From: Eutreptiella sp. 'Long Island Sound 2002'
Lineage: Eukaryota; Euglenozoa; Euglenophyceae; Eutreptiales; Eutreptiaceae
Direction of reading: 5' to 3'
Assembly: GCA_964036045.1 (NCBI GenBank)
Contig: OZ038388.1
Span: 37,186,947-37,250,946 of the forward strand
Length of the DNA stretch: 64,000 bases
Position numbers and translations under genes: made by a program
In this document: positions 9,247 through 19,748 of the stretch, in pieces
Layout of the letters: every line of letters begins with the position of its first letter
Numbering within the stretch: the first letter of the stretch is position 1
The notes under the pieces: model-generated
What the model saw: the letters and a program-made list of their open reading frames with translations, nothing else
Database searches by the model: none
What the model was told of the DNA's origin: nothing

Positions 9247-10562
9247 AGTAGGGTCCAGGACTTCAGACTGTGGGTTGTGGGCCGAGTCACATCCGCCCCC
9301 ATCCTGCTGCTGAGCACGAACCCCCAAAACCTGCAGGGCTGCGGGGTACACCCTGAGCGGGGAATATCTCGACGGCGTGTTGGCGCATCCACCGCTGTTC
9401 AAGGGGAATCTTGGTGAAGCCAAGGCGCATTAAATGTACTATGTCCTCCCTCCTGCTCCCCCTGCCCAGGATATGGTCAGGTTCCTAAGAGAGAGAGAGC
9501 AATGGTCGGTTCTGATTGACTGAATGCCCCCGCCATAGGCACTTCCAGCCTTTAGTCCAATGTGCGTTCTTCACAATAAAGCTGCAAAACACTATGTACA
9601 GTGTGCCTCGCACCAAATTAGAAGAGTCACTCATAGCTACAGACCAAGGCCATACATGCATATTATAGGACAGTGTCATCTGAACCTACGTTTCCGTTAA
9701 GTTAACCTCAGGTTCCTAACCCCCCCCCCCCCCCGTATGGTGACATGTGAGCTGTCACGTGTGTGGTGTTGGTTGAGGCGAAGTCAGCACAACAGGCAGC
9801 ACATGCAGTTCACAAGAAGGAAGAAAAGCTTGTCAAGAGCCGAGAAAACGGCCCCAGGCGCCTTTCGCAAAAGGTCGAAAAAAAAATAGACACTCAGACC
9901 CCCCCCGTTGTCCAAGCAACAGTAAATGACCAGAAATTGATGGAACTTACGCCTCATGTTGCTTGGACACGGGTGTTGCTTACACGTTACACTGTGCATC
10001 GTACATGCGGAAACACATGGTGCACTATTCTTAAAACCAAAGGGCAAACTATGCTACCAAGACCATCATGCCCAAATTAGCTTCCTTGATACAAAATATG
10101 AACATCACGCCTCTCAAAGCCAAGGTATCAGACAGCACACATAGCACACAGTAGGACCAACTGAAAAATGCACCGCCAAAATCCACGGTGCGAAAATTGA
10201 CGGAACCAACGCCCAGTGTTGCTTGGACATAAAGCGATGATGGTTGTCACCGTCCGGCATCTCTCCAGGCAATCGGTGTAGCTTGGACAAGGGGGCAGGG
10301 GGGTAAAATGACCAGCGCACCCTGGGTCTCAGACAGGCAACAGTCCCCAGTGCATTGCCCACTGCCGGGGATGCACCGACGACCACAGGAGGTGTAGCAC
10401 CAACGCCTGCTGGCTGCTGAGCCCCTACCGACTGCTGCATTATGGCAGCAGGCGCGCAGTGCCCCATGTCGGGGGGGATCAATGGTCGGTATCGATCAAC
10501 TGAATGTCCCCGCCATAGACCATTAGTCCAAAGGTTCTTGCACAATTGCATGTGTCCCCTTC
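9247..10562. other. Unique DNA with short duplicated segments
   Basis: A C15 tract lies at about 9721-9735. About 65 bp at 9498-9563 recur diverged at 10484-10550 (shared blocks CAATGGTCGGT and CCCCGCCATAG). On the minus strand both can read LWRGHSV...RPL with some third-position changes. A second family around GTTGCTTGGACA appears at about 9958 and 10218, with an inverted partner (TTGTCCAAGCAAC) at about 9908. No complete gene can be assembled. Confidence 0.4.
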
Positions 10563-10979
10563 TTGGTTGGGGTGCTCCACTACTCCATGTACAAGGGTGG
10601 GGGGGGGGGGGGGGCGTTGGCCACTAAGCCTGCGCTGCCGACCGCCGGGGGCGTACTCACGGCAGTTGCTCAGCCCAACGCTTGGGCTGCAGCGTCTGGC
10701 GGTCAGGGCAACGCCGTTCTGCAGAACATCGTCAACAATTTCGGAGGGTGCCTACGAATGGACATTGATGAGCATGTGACAAGGAGCCTGGCAGATGCGG
10801 GACGGCAGGTGCGGCCCTCGCTGCTGGTCGACGGCTCCTTGAACGTCCGCACACTGCTCTTCAGCGCCCCTATGACAAGTGTGGCAGGCCCGACCACGGC
10901 GGCGAGCCCCGCCATGAACGCCAAGTGCGTCCCCACGGGGGGGGGGGGGGGCTACCGGGTGTTTGCGTTGATGCTTTAG
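10563..10979 (+). CDS. Hypothetical coding segment (exon-like)
   Basis: Between a G tract at about 10600 and a G11 tract near 10937, one plus frame reads like protein with strong GC at third positions (for example NAVLQNIVNNFGGCLRMDID and RPSLLVDGSLNVRTLLFSAP). The N-terminal residues come from the poly-G tract and the 5' side; they are probably not real, and the frame after the second G tract is uncertain. No family is recognised. It may be an exon or a retroelement fragment. Opposite-strand frames here are poorer. Confidence 0.35.
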   Translation: MVGVLHYSMYKGGGGGGALATKPALPTAGGVLTAVAQPNAWAAASGGQGNAVLQNIVNNFGGCLRMDIDEHVTRSLADAGRQVRPSLLVDGSLNVRTLLFSAPMTSVAGPTTAASPAMNAKCVPTGGGGGYRVFALML

Positions 10980-11909
10980 GGATTTCCTCTGAACTGAGGC
11001 CGTAGAAGATTGGCCAAAAGATGCCGTCTGCCACTCCCAACCGACCGGCGAAGGCAAAACCACCAACCGTGAGACGGACGGCCAACTGGGAGCATCACGC
11101 TCAAACCAAAGATGGGTGTGCGATGCAATGCAATGCGTGGTGCCGGGAATCGCGGACAGTGTCGGTCGACCAGCAACTGCTGTTGTCGATGAACCGCAAC
11201 CGCCCTCCAGGCATCATGGGCCAACGGCTCCGCTGTTTGCTTACCCACCTTCAACGACTGTCTGGCTCTCGGGACTCTACCAAGTCAGGCTGCCATCAGG
11301 TTTGGCTTCAATGTCCGTATTCGACTCCATCTGTGCCCCCCGTACCACTCACCCACTGTCCACACCCACGGCCACTTGTGCACCAATTCCATAACATGTG
11401 CACTTGTGGCCCTCACACCCTCCCTATCTCTCGCTGCGCTGTTCAGACTCTAACGTTCAAGGGGGTCCTGGCGTTGGGGCCTCTATCGGGTCAGGCGTGC
11501 ACAGCAGTCAGTGGTCATCCCATAGATGTGCTTGCTGGTCCTGGGGAGAGGGGGGGGGGGGGGCAGAGCCGCCGTGCTGGACGCCCCGCAAAAGGGGGCT
11601 CAACCCTGGAAACCCCCCGGCGGTGGCTAAATGGTATTGTTTGTCATCAGCCCGACGAGGGGGCCCGCAAAAGCTGTCGTTTGGACTATGTGGGCCCCAA
11701 AGCACAAGCATTTTCTTGGGTGCCTTCAGCATCAGATGTTCTGGCAAGCAACCAGTGGTCCTGGTCAGTGGAGCCCCCCCACCCAGACCCCACGCCCCAA
11801 AATGGGGGGCTCTGTTCCCCCCTCACCCCCAGCCCCCCCCCCCCCACCCCCGCAACCCTGCCATTGAAAATCCGCTGCGCCCCGGGGCAACCCCCGTCGC
11901 CGTTGGCCA
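10980..11909. other. Unique DNA; plus-strand frames uncertain
   Basis: A 92-codon plus frame at 11116-11394 has a plausible composition but no motif. Long G tracts (about 11549) and C tracts (about 11836) break any frame. Confidence 0.3.
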
Positions 11910-12509
11910 TCAGGTGCCCGTGACCGCACTCTTCACCTTCCCCTTGGAGAGGCCCCGCAGCACCGGATTCGGGGCGGAGTTCCCCGGGGGCACTTGCAGC
12001 ATCTCCAGCAGCGGGTTCACGTCCCCCACGCAGGCCCCCGCCGCGTCCAGATCCGGCATCTGCTCCCGTAGCAGCTCCTCCTGGCGGCCCCCCGGCTCCG
12101 GCACGTGCAGCGCCGCGAAAATGGTGCTGAGGCCGGGCAGGGCCAGCGGGTACTCCTCCCGCGCCAAGTCCCACATTGTGTGCAGCGCCCCGGCGGCCTC
12201 CTGCACGTCCAAGTCCCCGAACCCGCCGTCGCCTGCAGCGTGGCCCTCCGAGGCTGGGTCGGGGGGTGGCGGCCGCATGGCCGTGTGCACGTCCTGCAGT
12301 GCGGTGTGCAGCAGCCACACGGCCTGGGCCTGGTCTGGCTGGCACTTCTGGAGCAGGTGCGGCAGGCACTGGGCTCGAGCCCAGGTTGGGGACGGGGGCC
12401 GTTGGCAGTACTCCGCGACCAGGGCCTGGGTGGTGGTCGTGGGGGGGTCATGCGTGGCCTCTGGCGGCGTTCCGTCGGCCGAGACAGGGGTCGCTGCAGG
12501 GTCTTGCAT
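11910..12509 (-). CDS. Hypothetical protein, 199 aa
   Basis: ATG (12507-12509) is preceded in frame by a TGA two codons upstream, so the start is well defined unless spliced. The frame ends at TGA (11910-11912). The product has amphipathic helical segments (LPHLLQKCQPDQAQAVWLLH; QEELLREQMPDLDAAGACVG) between Pro/Ala-rich linkers, with no Cys/His motif, signal peptide or membrane segment. This frame was chosen over the longer plus-strand frames covering the same DNA because it looks like folded protein; those are Arg/Ser/Cys-rich and run into the TGTGG block. Function is unknown, and it could be a LINE ORF1-like product. Confidence 0.45.
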   Translation of the reverse strand: MQDPAATPVSADGTPPEATHDPPTTTTQALVAEYCQRPPSPTWARAQCLPHLLQKCQPDQAQAVWLLHTALQDVHTAMRPPPPDPASEGHAAGDGGFGDLDVQEAAGALHTMWDLAREEYPLALPGLSTIFAALHVPEPGGRQEELLREQMPDLDAAGACVGDVNPLLEMLQVPPGNSAPNPVLRGLSKGKVKSAVTGT

Positions 12510-12815
12510 GGGTCAGCCAGAGGCCCTTGGGGGCATGGCAAAGGGGCACTGGTGGCGGAAGAGCAGGCCCGGCCACACTGGCTGCGCTGCAGAACGAGCT
12601 CGGAATGTTTCAGAGGACGTGGCAGACGACTTGGGGGTGAACCATGCGGGCCAAAGAACAGCTACACCGATACGACGCATGTGTTCGGTTTTTGTGGAGG
12701 AACCCCCGCCGATTGTCAGCGGTGCGAAGCAGTGCCGTGCAGTGCTGAGGTGGTGCCATGCTGTGCGGGGCGGGTCGGTGTGCAGTGCAGGGCGGTGCGG
12801 TGCGGTTCTGTGTCA

Positions 12816-12949
12816 TGTGGTGTGGTGTGGTGTGGTGTGGTGTGGTGTGGTGTGGTGTGGTGTGGTGTGGTGTGGTGTGGTGTGGTGTGGTGTGGTGTGG
12901 TGTGGTGTGGTGTGGTGTGGTGTGGTGTGGTGTGGTGTGGTGTGGTGTG
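12816..12949 (+). repeat. (TGTGG)n microsatellite, block 1
   Basis: About 27 perfect TGTGG units. The block is followed by a ~120-bp unique segment that also follows block 2 (17166-17278), so the two blocks belong to a larger duplicated unit. Confidence 0.97.
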
Positions 12950-13070
12950 CCGAAGGCGCTGTTACCAAAAGGCAAAAGGCCGGGATGTCTACCCACGGGT
13001 ACAGGTAAACGGGCTGGGCTGTGTGTGTTGTGTGCGCGCTGTGCGTAAGTGTGTTGTTGCATTGCCGGAC
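12950..13070 (+). repeat. Spacer segment, copy 1 (duplicated at 17279-17404)
   Basis: The sequence starting CCGAAGGCGCTGTTACCAAA and running to ...GTGCGTAAGTGTGTTGT is essentially identical to 17279-17404. It separates a TGTGG block from a 47-bp satellite array in both places. Confidence 0.9.
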
Positions 13071-16000
13071 CAGTGCAGTCCCGCAATGCACTGCCTCACT
13101 GCCCTGGGGCAGTGGGCAGTGGACCTCCTGCAATACACTGCCGCACTGCCCGGGGGCAGTGGGCAGTGGACCTCCTGCAATACACTGCCTCACTGCCTGG
13201 GGGCGGTGGGCAGTGCAACTCCTGCAATGCACTGCCTCACTGCCTGGGGGCAGTGGACAGTGCAACTCCTGCAATGCACTGCCTCACTGCCTGGGGGCAG
13301 TGGACAGTGCAACTCCTGCAATGCACTGCCTCAATGCCCTACGGGTAGTGGACAGTGCAACTCCTGCAATGTACTGCCTCACTGTCTGGGGGCAGTGGGC
13401 AGTGCAACTCCTGCAATGCACTGCCCCACTGCCCGGGGGCAGTGGGCAGTGCAACTCCTGCAATGCACTGCCTCACTGCCCTGGGGCAGTAGGCCCTGCA
13501 ACTCCTGCAATGCACTGCCTGACTGCCTGGGAGCAGTGGGCAGTGCAACTCCTGCAATGCACTGCCTCACTGCCTGGGGGCAGTGGACACCGCAACTCCT
13601 GCAATGCACTGCCTCACTGCCCTGGGGGAAGTGGGCAGTGCAACTCCTGCAATGCACTGCCTCACTGCCTGGGGGCACTGGACACCGCAACTCCTGCAAT
13701 GCACTGCCCCACTGCCTGGGGGCAGTGGGCAGTGCAACTCCTGCAATGCACTGCCTCACTGCCCTGGGGCAGTAGGCAGTGCAACTCCTGCAACGCACTG
13801 CCTCACTGCCTGGGGGCAGTGGGCAGTGCAACTCCTGCAATGCACTGCCTCACTGCCCTAGGGGCGGTGGACAGTGCAACTCCTGCAATGTACTGCCTCA
13901 CTGCCTGGGGGCAGTGGGCAGTGCTACTCCTGCAATGCACCGCCTCACTGCCTGGGGGCAGTGGACAGTGCAACTCCTGCAATGCACTGCCTCACTGCCT
14001 GGGGGCAGTGGACAGTGCTACTCTTGCAATGCACTGCCCCACTGCCTGGGGGCAGTGGGCAGTGCAACTCCTGCAATGCACTGCCTCACTGCCTGGGGGC
14101 AGTGGACACCGCAGCTCCTGCAATGCACTGCCTCACTGCCTGGGGGCAGTGGGCAGTGCAACTCCTGCAATGCACTGCCTCACTGCTTGGGGGCAGTGGA
14201 CAGTGCAACTCCTGCAATGCACTGCCTCACTGCCTGGGGGCAGTGGGCAGTGCAACTCCTGCAATGCACTGCCTCACTGCCCTGGGGCAGTGGGCAGTGC
14301 AACTCCTGCAATGCACTGCCTCACTGCCTGGGGGCAGTGGGCAGTGCAACTCCTGCAATGCACTGCCTCACTGCCTGGGGGCAGTGGGCAGTGCAACTCC
14401 TGCAATGCACTGCCCCACTGCTTGGGGGCAGTGGACAGTGCAACTCCTGCAATGCACTGCCTCACTGCCCTGGGGCAGTGGGCAGTGCAACTCCTGCAAT
14501 GCACTGCCTCACTGCCTGGGGGCAGTGGGCAGTGCAACTCCTGCAATGCACTGCCTCACTGCCTGGGGGCAGTGGGCAGTGCAACTCCTGCAATGCACTG
14601 CCTCACTGCCCTGGGGCAGTGGGCAGTGCAACTCCTGCAATGCAGTGCCTCACTGCCTGGGGGCAGTGGGCAGTGCAACTCCTGCAATGCACTGCCTCAT
14701 TGCCTGGGGGCAGTGGGCAGTGCAACTCCTGCAATGCACTGCCTCACTGCCCTGGGGCAGTGGGCAGTGCAACTCCTGCAATGCACTGCCTCACTGCCTG
14801 GGGGCAGTGGGCAGTGCAACTCCTGCAATGCACTGCCTCACTGCCCTGGGGCAGTGGGCAGTGCAACTCCTGCAATGCACTGCCTCACTGCCCTGGGGGC
14901 AGTGGACAGTGCAGCTCCTGCAATGCACTGCCTCACTGCCCTGGGGCAGTGGACAGTGCAACTCCTGCAATGCACCGCCTCACTGCCTAGGGGCAGTGGG
15001 CAGTGCAACTCCTGCAATGCACTGCCTCACTGCCTGGGGGCAGTGGGCAGTGCAACTCCTGCAATGCACTGCCCCACTGCCTGGGGGCAGTGGGCAGCGC
15101 AACTCCTGCAATGCACTGCCTCACTGCCCTGGGGCAGTGGGCAGTGCAACTCCTGCAATGCGCCGCCTCACTGCCCTGGGGGCAGTGGGCGGTACAACTC
15201 CTGCAATGCACTGCCTCACTGCGTGGGGGCAGTGGGCAATGCAACTCCTGCAATGCACTGCCTCACTGCCTGGGGGCAGTGGGCAGTGGAACTCCTGCAA
15301 TGCACTGCCCCACTGCTTCGGGGCAGTGGACAGTGCAACTCCTGCAATGCACTGCCTCACTGCCTGGGGGCAGTAGGCCATGCAACCCCTGCAATGCACT
15401 GCCTCGTTGCCCTGGGGGCAGTGGGCAGTGCAACTCCTGCAATGCACTGCCTCACTGCCTGGGGGCAGTGGACACCGCAACTCCTGCAATGCACTGCCCC
15501 AATGCCCTGGGGCAGTGGGCAGCGGAACTCCTGCAATCCACTGCCTCACTGCCTGGGGGCAGTGGGCAGTGCAACTCCTGCAATGCACTACCTCACTGCC
15601 TGGGGGCAGCGGGCAGCGCAACTCCTGCTATGCATACCCTCCCTGCCCTGGGCAGTGGGCAGTGGAACTCCTGCAATACACTGCCTCACTGCCTGGGGGC
15701 AGTGGGCAGTGCAACTCCTGCAATGCACTGCCTCACTGCCCTGGGGGCAGTGGACAGTGCAACTCCTGCAATGCACTGCCTCACTGCCCTGGGGCAGTGG
15801 ACAGTGCAACTCCTGCAATGCACTGCCTCACTGCCTGGGGGCAGCGGGCAGTGCAACTCCTGCAATGCACTGCCTCACTGCCTGGGGGCAGTGGGCAGTG
15901 CAACTCCTGCAATGCACTGCCTCACTGCCTGGGGGCAGTGGGCAGTGCAACTCCTGCAATGCACTGCCCCACTGCCTGGGGGCAGTGGGCAGTGCAACTC

Positions 16001-17160
16001 CTGCAATGCACTGCCTCACTGCCTGGGGGCAGTGGGCAGTGCAACTCCTGCAATGCACTGCCTCATTGCCTGGGGGCAGTGGGCAGTGCAACTCCTGCAA
16101 TGCACTGCCTCACTGCCCTGGGGCAGTGGGCAGTGCAACTCCTGCAATGCACTGCCTCACTGCCCTGGGGGCAGTGGACAGTGCAACTCCTGCAATGCAC
16201 TGCCTCACTGCCCTGGGGGCAGTGGGCGGTGCAACTCCTGCAATGCACTGCCTCACTGCCTGGGGGCAGTGGGCAGTGCAACTCCTGCAATGCACTGCCT
16301 CACTGCCTGGGGGCAGTGGGCAGTGGAACTCCTGCAATGCACTGCCCCACTGCTTGGGGGCAGTGGACAGTGCAACTCCTGCAATGCACTGCCTCACTGC
16401 CTGGGGGCAGTAGGCCATGCAACCCCTGCAATGCACTGCCTAATTGCCCTGGGGGCAGTGGGCAGTGCAACTCCTGCAATGCACTGCCTCACTGCCTGGG
16501 GGCAGTGGACAATGCAACCCCTGCAATGCACTGCCTCATTGCCCTGGGGGCAGTGGGCAGTGCAACTCCTGCAATCCACTGCCTCACTGCCTGGGGGCAG
16601 TGGGCAGTGCAACTCCTGCAATGCACTACCTCACTGCCTGGGGGCAGCGGGCAGCGCAACTCCTGCTATGCATACCCTCCCTGCCCTGGGGCAGTGGGCA
16701 GTGGAACTCCTGCAATGCACTGCCTCACTGCCTGGGGGCAGTGGGCAGTGCAACTCCTGCAATGCACTGCCTCACTGCCTGGGGGCAGTGGGCAGTGATA
16801 CTCCCGCAACGCACTGCCTCATTGCCTGGGGGCAGTGGGCAGCGCAACTCCTCACTGCCCTAGGGCAGTGGGCAGTGGACCTGCTGCAATGCACTGCCTC
16901 ACTGCCTGGGGGCGGTGGGCAGTGCAACTCCTGCAATGCACTGCCTCACTGCCTGGGGGCAGTGGGCAGTGGAACTCCTGCAATGCACTGCCTCACTGCC
17001 TGGGGGCAGCGGACAGTGCAACTCCTGCAATGCACTGCCCCACCGCCTGGGGGCAGTGGGCAGTGCAACTCCTGCAATGCACTGCCTCACTTGTTGGGGG
17101 CAGTGGGCAGTGCAACTCCTGCAATGCACTGCCTCACTGCCCTGGGGCAGTGGGCAGTGG
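13071..17160 (+). repeat. 47-bp hairpin satellite, array A (~87 copies)
   Basis: Each 47-bp monomer has arms CAGTGGGCAGTGCA and TGCACTGCCTCACTG around the loop ACTCCTGCAA, followed by the spacer CCTGGGGG. The arms pair with one bulged base, so every unit could fold into a hairpin. Copies vary at few sites. Rare variants (GTAGGCCATGCAACCCC at 15373 and 16409; GGCAGCGGGCAGCGCAAC near 15606 and 16645) recur about 1,036 bp apart, showing a 22-monomer higher-order duplication. Because 47 is not a multiple of three, the long open frames here are not evidence of a protein. Confidence 0.97.
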
Positions 17161-17165
17161 AACCA

Positions 17166-17278
17166 GTGGTGTGGTGTGGTGTGGTGTGGTGTGGTGTGGT
17201 GTGGTGTGGTGTGGTGTGGTGTGGTGTGGTGTGGTGTGGTGTGGTGTGGTGTGGTGTGGTGTGGTGTGGTGTGGTGTG
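17166..17278 (+). repeat. (TGTGG)n microsatellite, block 2
   Basis: About 22 units in the same orientation as block 1. The left junction reads ACCAGTGGTGTGG, the same as block 4 at about 32809. Confidence 0.97.
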
Positions 17279-17579
17279 CCGAAGGCGCTGTTACCAAAAG
17301 GCAAAAGGCCGGGATGTCTACCCACGGGTACAGGTAAACGGGCTGGGCTGTGTGTGTTGTGTGCGCGCTGTGCGTAAGTGTGTTGTGGCATAGCCGGACC
17401 AGTGCACTCTCGCACTTGGCCGACACTGCCTTGCCGACGCCTGCGCGCAGTCACACAGGGTCTCGTGGGCCCACTGCACCCTGCGTGCCGCGCTGCACCA
17501 TCAGTGCTTATTGTGTGGTGCCGCACTGCTTGGTGCTGTGCACTACACTGCACTGTGTGTGCCCTGCTGCACGGTTGTT
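17279..17579 (+). repeat. Spacer copy 2 plus diverged unique DNA
   Basis: 17279-17404 repeats the spacer at 12950-13070. The following ~175 bp are unique and grade into the diverged satellite of array B. Confidence 0.85.
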
Positions 17580-19748
17580 GCGGGCAGGGGGCAGTGGGCA
17601 GTGTAACGCACTGCCACGCCGCCCGGGGGCTGTGGGCAGTGGAAATCCTGCTTCACACTGCCGCATTGCCTGAGGGCAGTGGGGAGTGGTACTCCTGCCA
17701 TTCTCTGCCTCCCTGCCTTGGAGCAGTGGGCCGGGCATCTCCTGCAATACACTGCCGCCGTGCCTGGGGCAGTGGTCAGTGGAACTCCTGCGACACACTG
17801 CGCCACGGCCCGGGGGCAGGGGGCAGTGGATCTCCTGCAATGCACTGCCTCACTGCCGGGGGGCAGTGGGCAGTGCAACTCCTGCAATGCACTGCCTCAC
17901 TGCCCTCGGGCAGCAGGCCGTGCCACTCCTGCAATGCACTGCCTCACTGGCTGGGGGCAGTGGGCAGTGCAACTCCTGCAATGCACTGCCTCACTACCCT
18001 GAGGCAGCAGGCCGTGCCACTCCTGCAATGCACTGCCTCACTGCCTGGGGGCAGTGGGCAGTGCAACTCCTGCAACGCTCTGCCCCACTGCCTGGGGGCA
18101 GTGGGCAGCGCAAATCCTGCAATGCGCTGCCTCACTGCCTGGGGGCAGTGGGCAGTGGAACTCCCGCAATACACCGTCTCACTACCTGGGAGCAGTGGGC
18201 AGTACAATTCCCGCAATGCACTGCCTCACTGCCTGGGGGCAGTGGGCAGTGCCACTCCTGCAATCCACTGCCGCACTGCCTGCGGGCAGTGGGCAGTGCA
18301 GCTCCTGCAATGCAGTGCCTCACTGCCTGGGGGCAGTGGGCAGTGCCACTCCTGCAATCCACTGCCGCACTGCCTGGGGGCAGTGGGCAGTGCAGCTCCT
18401 GCAATGCACTGCCTCACTGGCTGGGGGCAGTGGGCAGTGCAACTCCTGCAATGCACTGCCTCACTGCCCTCGGGCAGTAGGCAGTGCCACTCCTGCAATG
18501 CACTGCCTCACTTCCTGGGGGCGGTGGGCAGTGGAACTCCTGCAATGCTCTGCCCCACTGCCTGGGGGCAGTGGGCAGCGCAACTCCTGCAATGCGCTGC
18601 CTCACTGCCTCGGGGCAGTGGGCAGTGGAACTCCCGCAATACACCGCCTTACTGCCCGGGAGAAGTGGGCAGTGCAACTCCTGCAATGCACTGCCTCACT
18701 GCCTGGGAACAGTGGGCAGTGCAACTCGTGCAATGCACTGCCTCACTGTCTGGGGGCAGTGGGCAGTGCCACTCCTGCAATCCACTGCCGCACTGCCTGG
18801 AGGCAGTGGGCAGTGCCGCTCCTGCAATGCACTGCCTCACTGCCTGGGGGCAGTGGGCAGTGGAACTCCCGCAATACACCGCCTCACTGCCTGGGAACAG
18901 TGGACACCGCAGCTCCTGCAATGCACTGCCTCACTGCCTGGGGGCAGTGGGCAGTGCAGCTCCTGCATTGCACTGCCTCACTGCCTGGGGGCAGTGGGCA
19001 GTGCCACTCCTGCAATCCACTGCCGCACTGCCTGGGAACAGTGGGCAGTGCAGCTCCTGCATTGCACTGCCTCACTGCCTGGGGGCAGTGGGCAGTGCCA
19101 CTCGTGCAATCCACTGCCGCACTGCCTGGGAACAGTGGGCAGTGCAACTCCTGCAATGCACTGCCTCACTGGCTGGGGGCAGTGGGCAGTGGAACTCCCG
19201 CAATACACCGCCTCACCGCCTGGGGGCAGTGGGCAGTGCAACTCCTGCAATGCACTGCCTCACTGCCTGGGGGCAGTGGGCAGTGCAGCTCCTGCAATGC
19301 TCTGCCCCACTGGCTGGGGGCAGTGGGCAGTGCCACTCCTGCAATGCACTGCCGCACTGCCTGGGGGCAGTGGGCAGTGCCACTCCTGCAATCCACTGCC
19401 GCACTGCCTGGGGGCAGTGGGCAGTGCCACTCCTGCAATCCACTGCCGCACTGCCTGGGAACAGTGGGCAGTGCAGCTCCTGCATTGCACTGCCTCACTG
19501 GCTGGGGGCAGTGGGCAGTGCAACTCCTGCAATGCACTGCCTCACTGGCTGGGGGCAGTGGGCAGTGCCACTCCTGCAATGCACTGCCTCACTGGCTGGG
19601 GGCAGTGGGCAGTGCAACTCCTGCAATGCACTGCCTCACTGGCTGGGGGCAGTGGGCAGTGCCACTCCTGCAATGCACTGCCTCACTGCCTGGGGGCAGT
19701 GGGCAGTGGAACTCCTGCAATGCTCTGCCCCACTGGCTGGGGGCAGTG
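17580..19748 (+). repeat. Diverged 47-bp satellite, array B (~46 copies)
   Basis: Period and plan match array A, with characteristic differences such as CAATCCACTGCCGCACTG and GTGCCACTCCTG. Copies at the left end (17.6-17.8 kb) are the most diverged. Some arm changes keep pairing, but this was not tested systematically. The right end passes directly into array C around 19749. Confidence 0.93.

Noticed and set aside
11398-13008. 536-codon plus-strand frame
   Set aside because: It overlaps a better minus-strand frame (11910-12509), is Arg/Ser/Cys-rich, and its 3' third is the TGTGG microsatellite.
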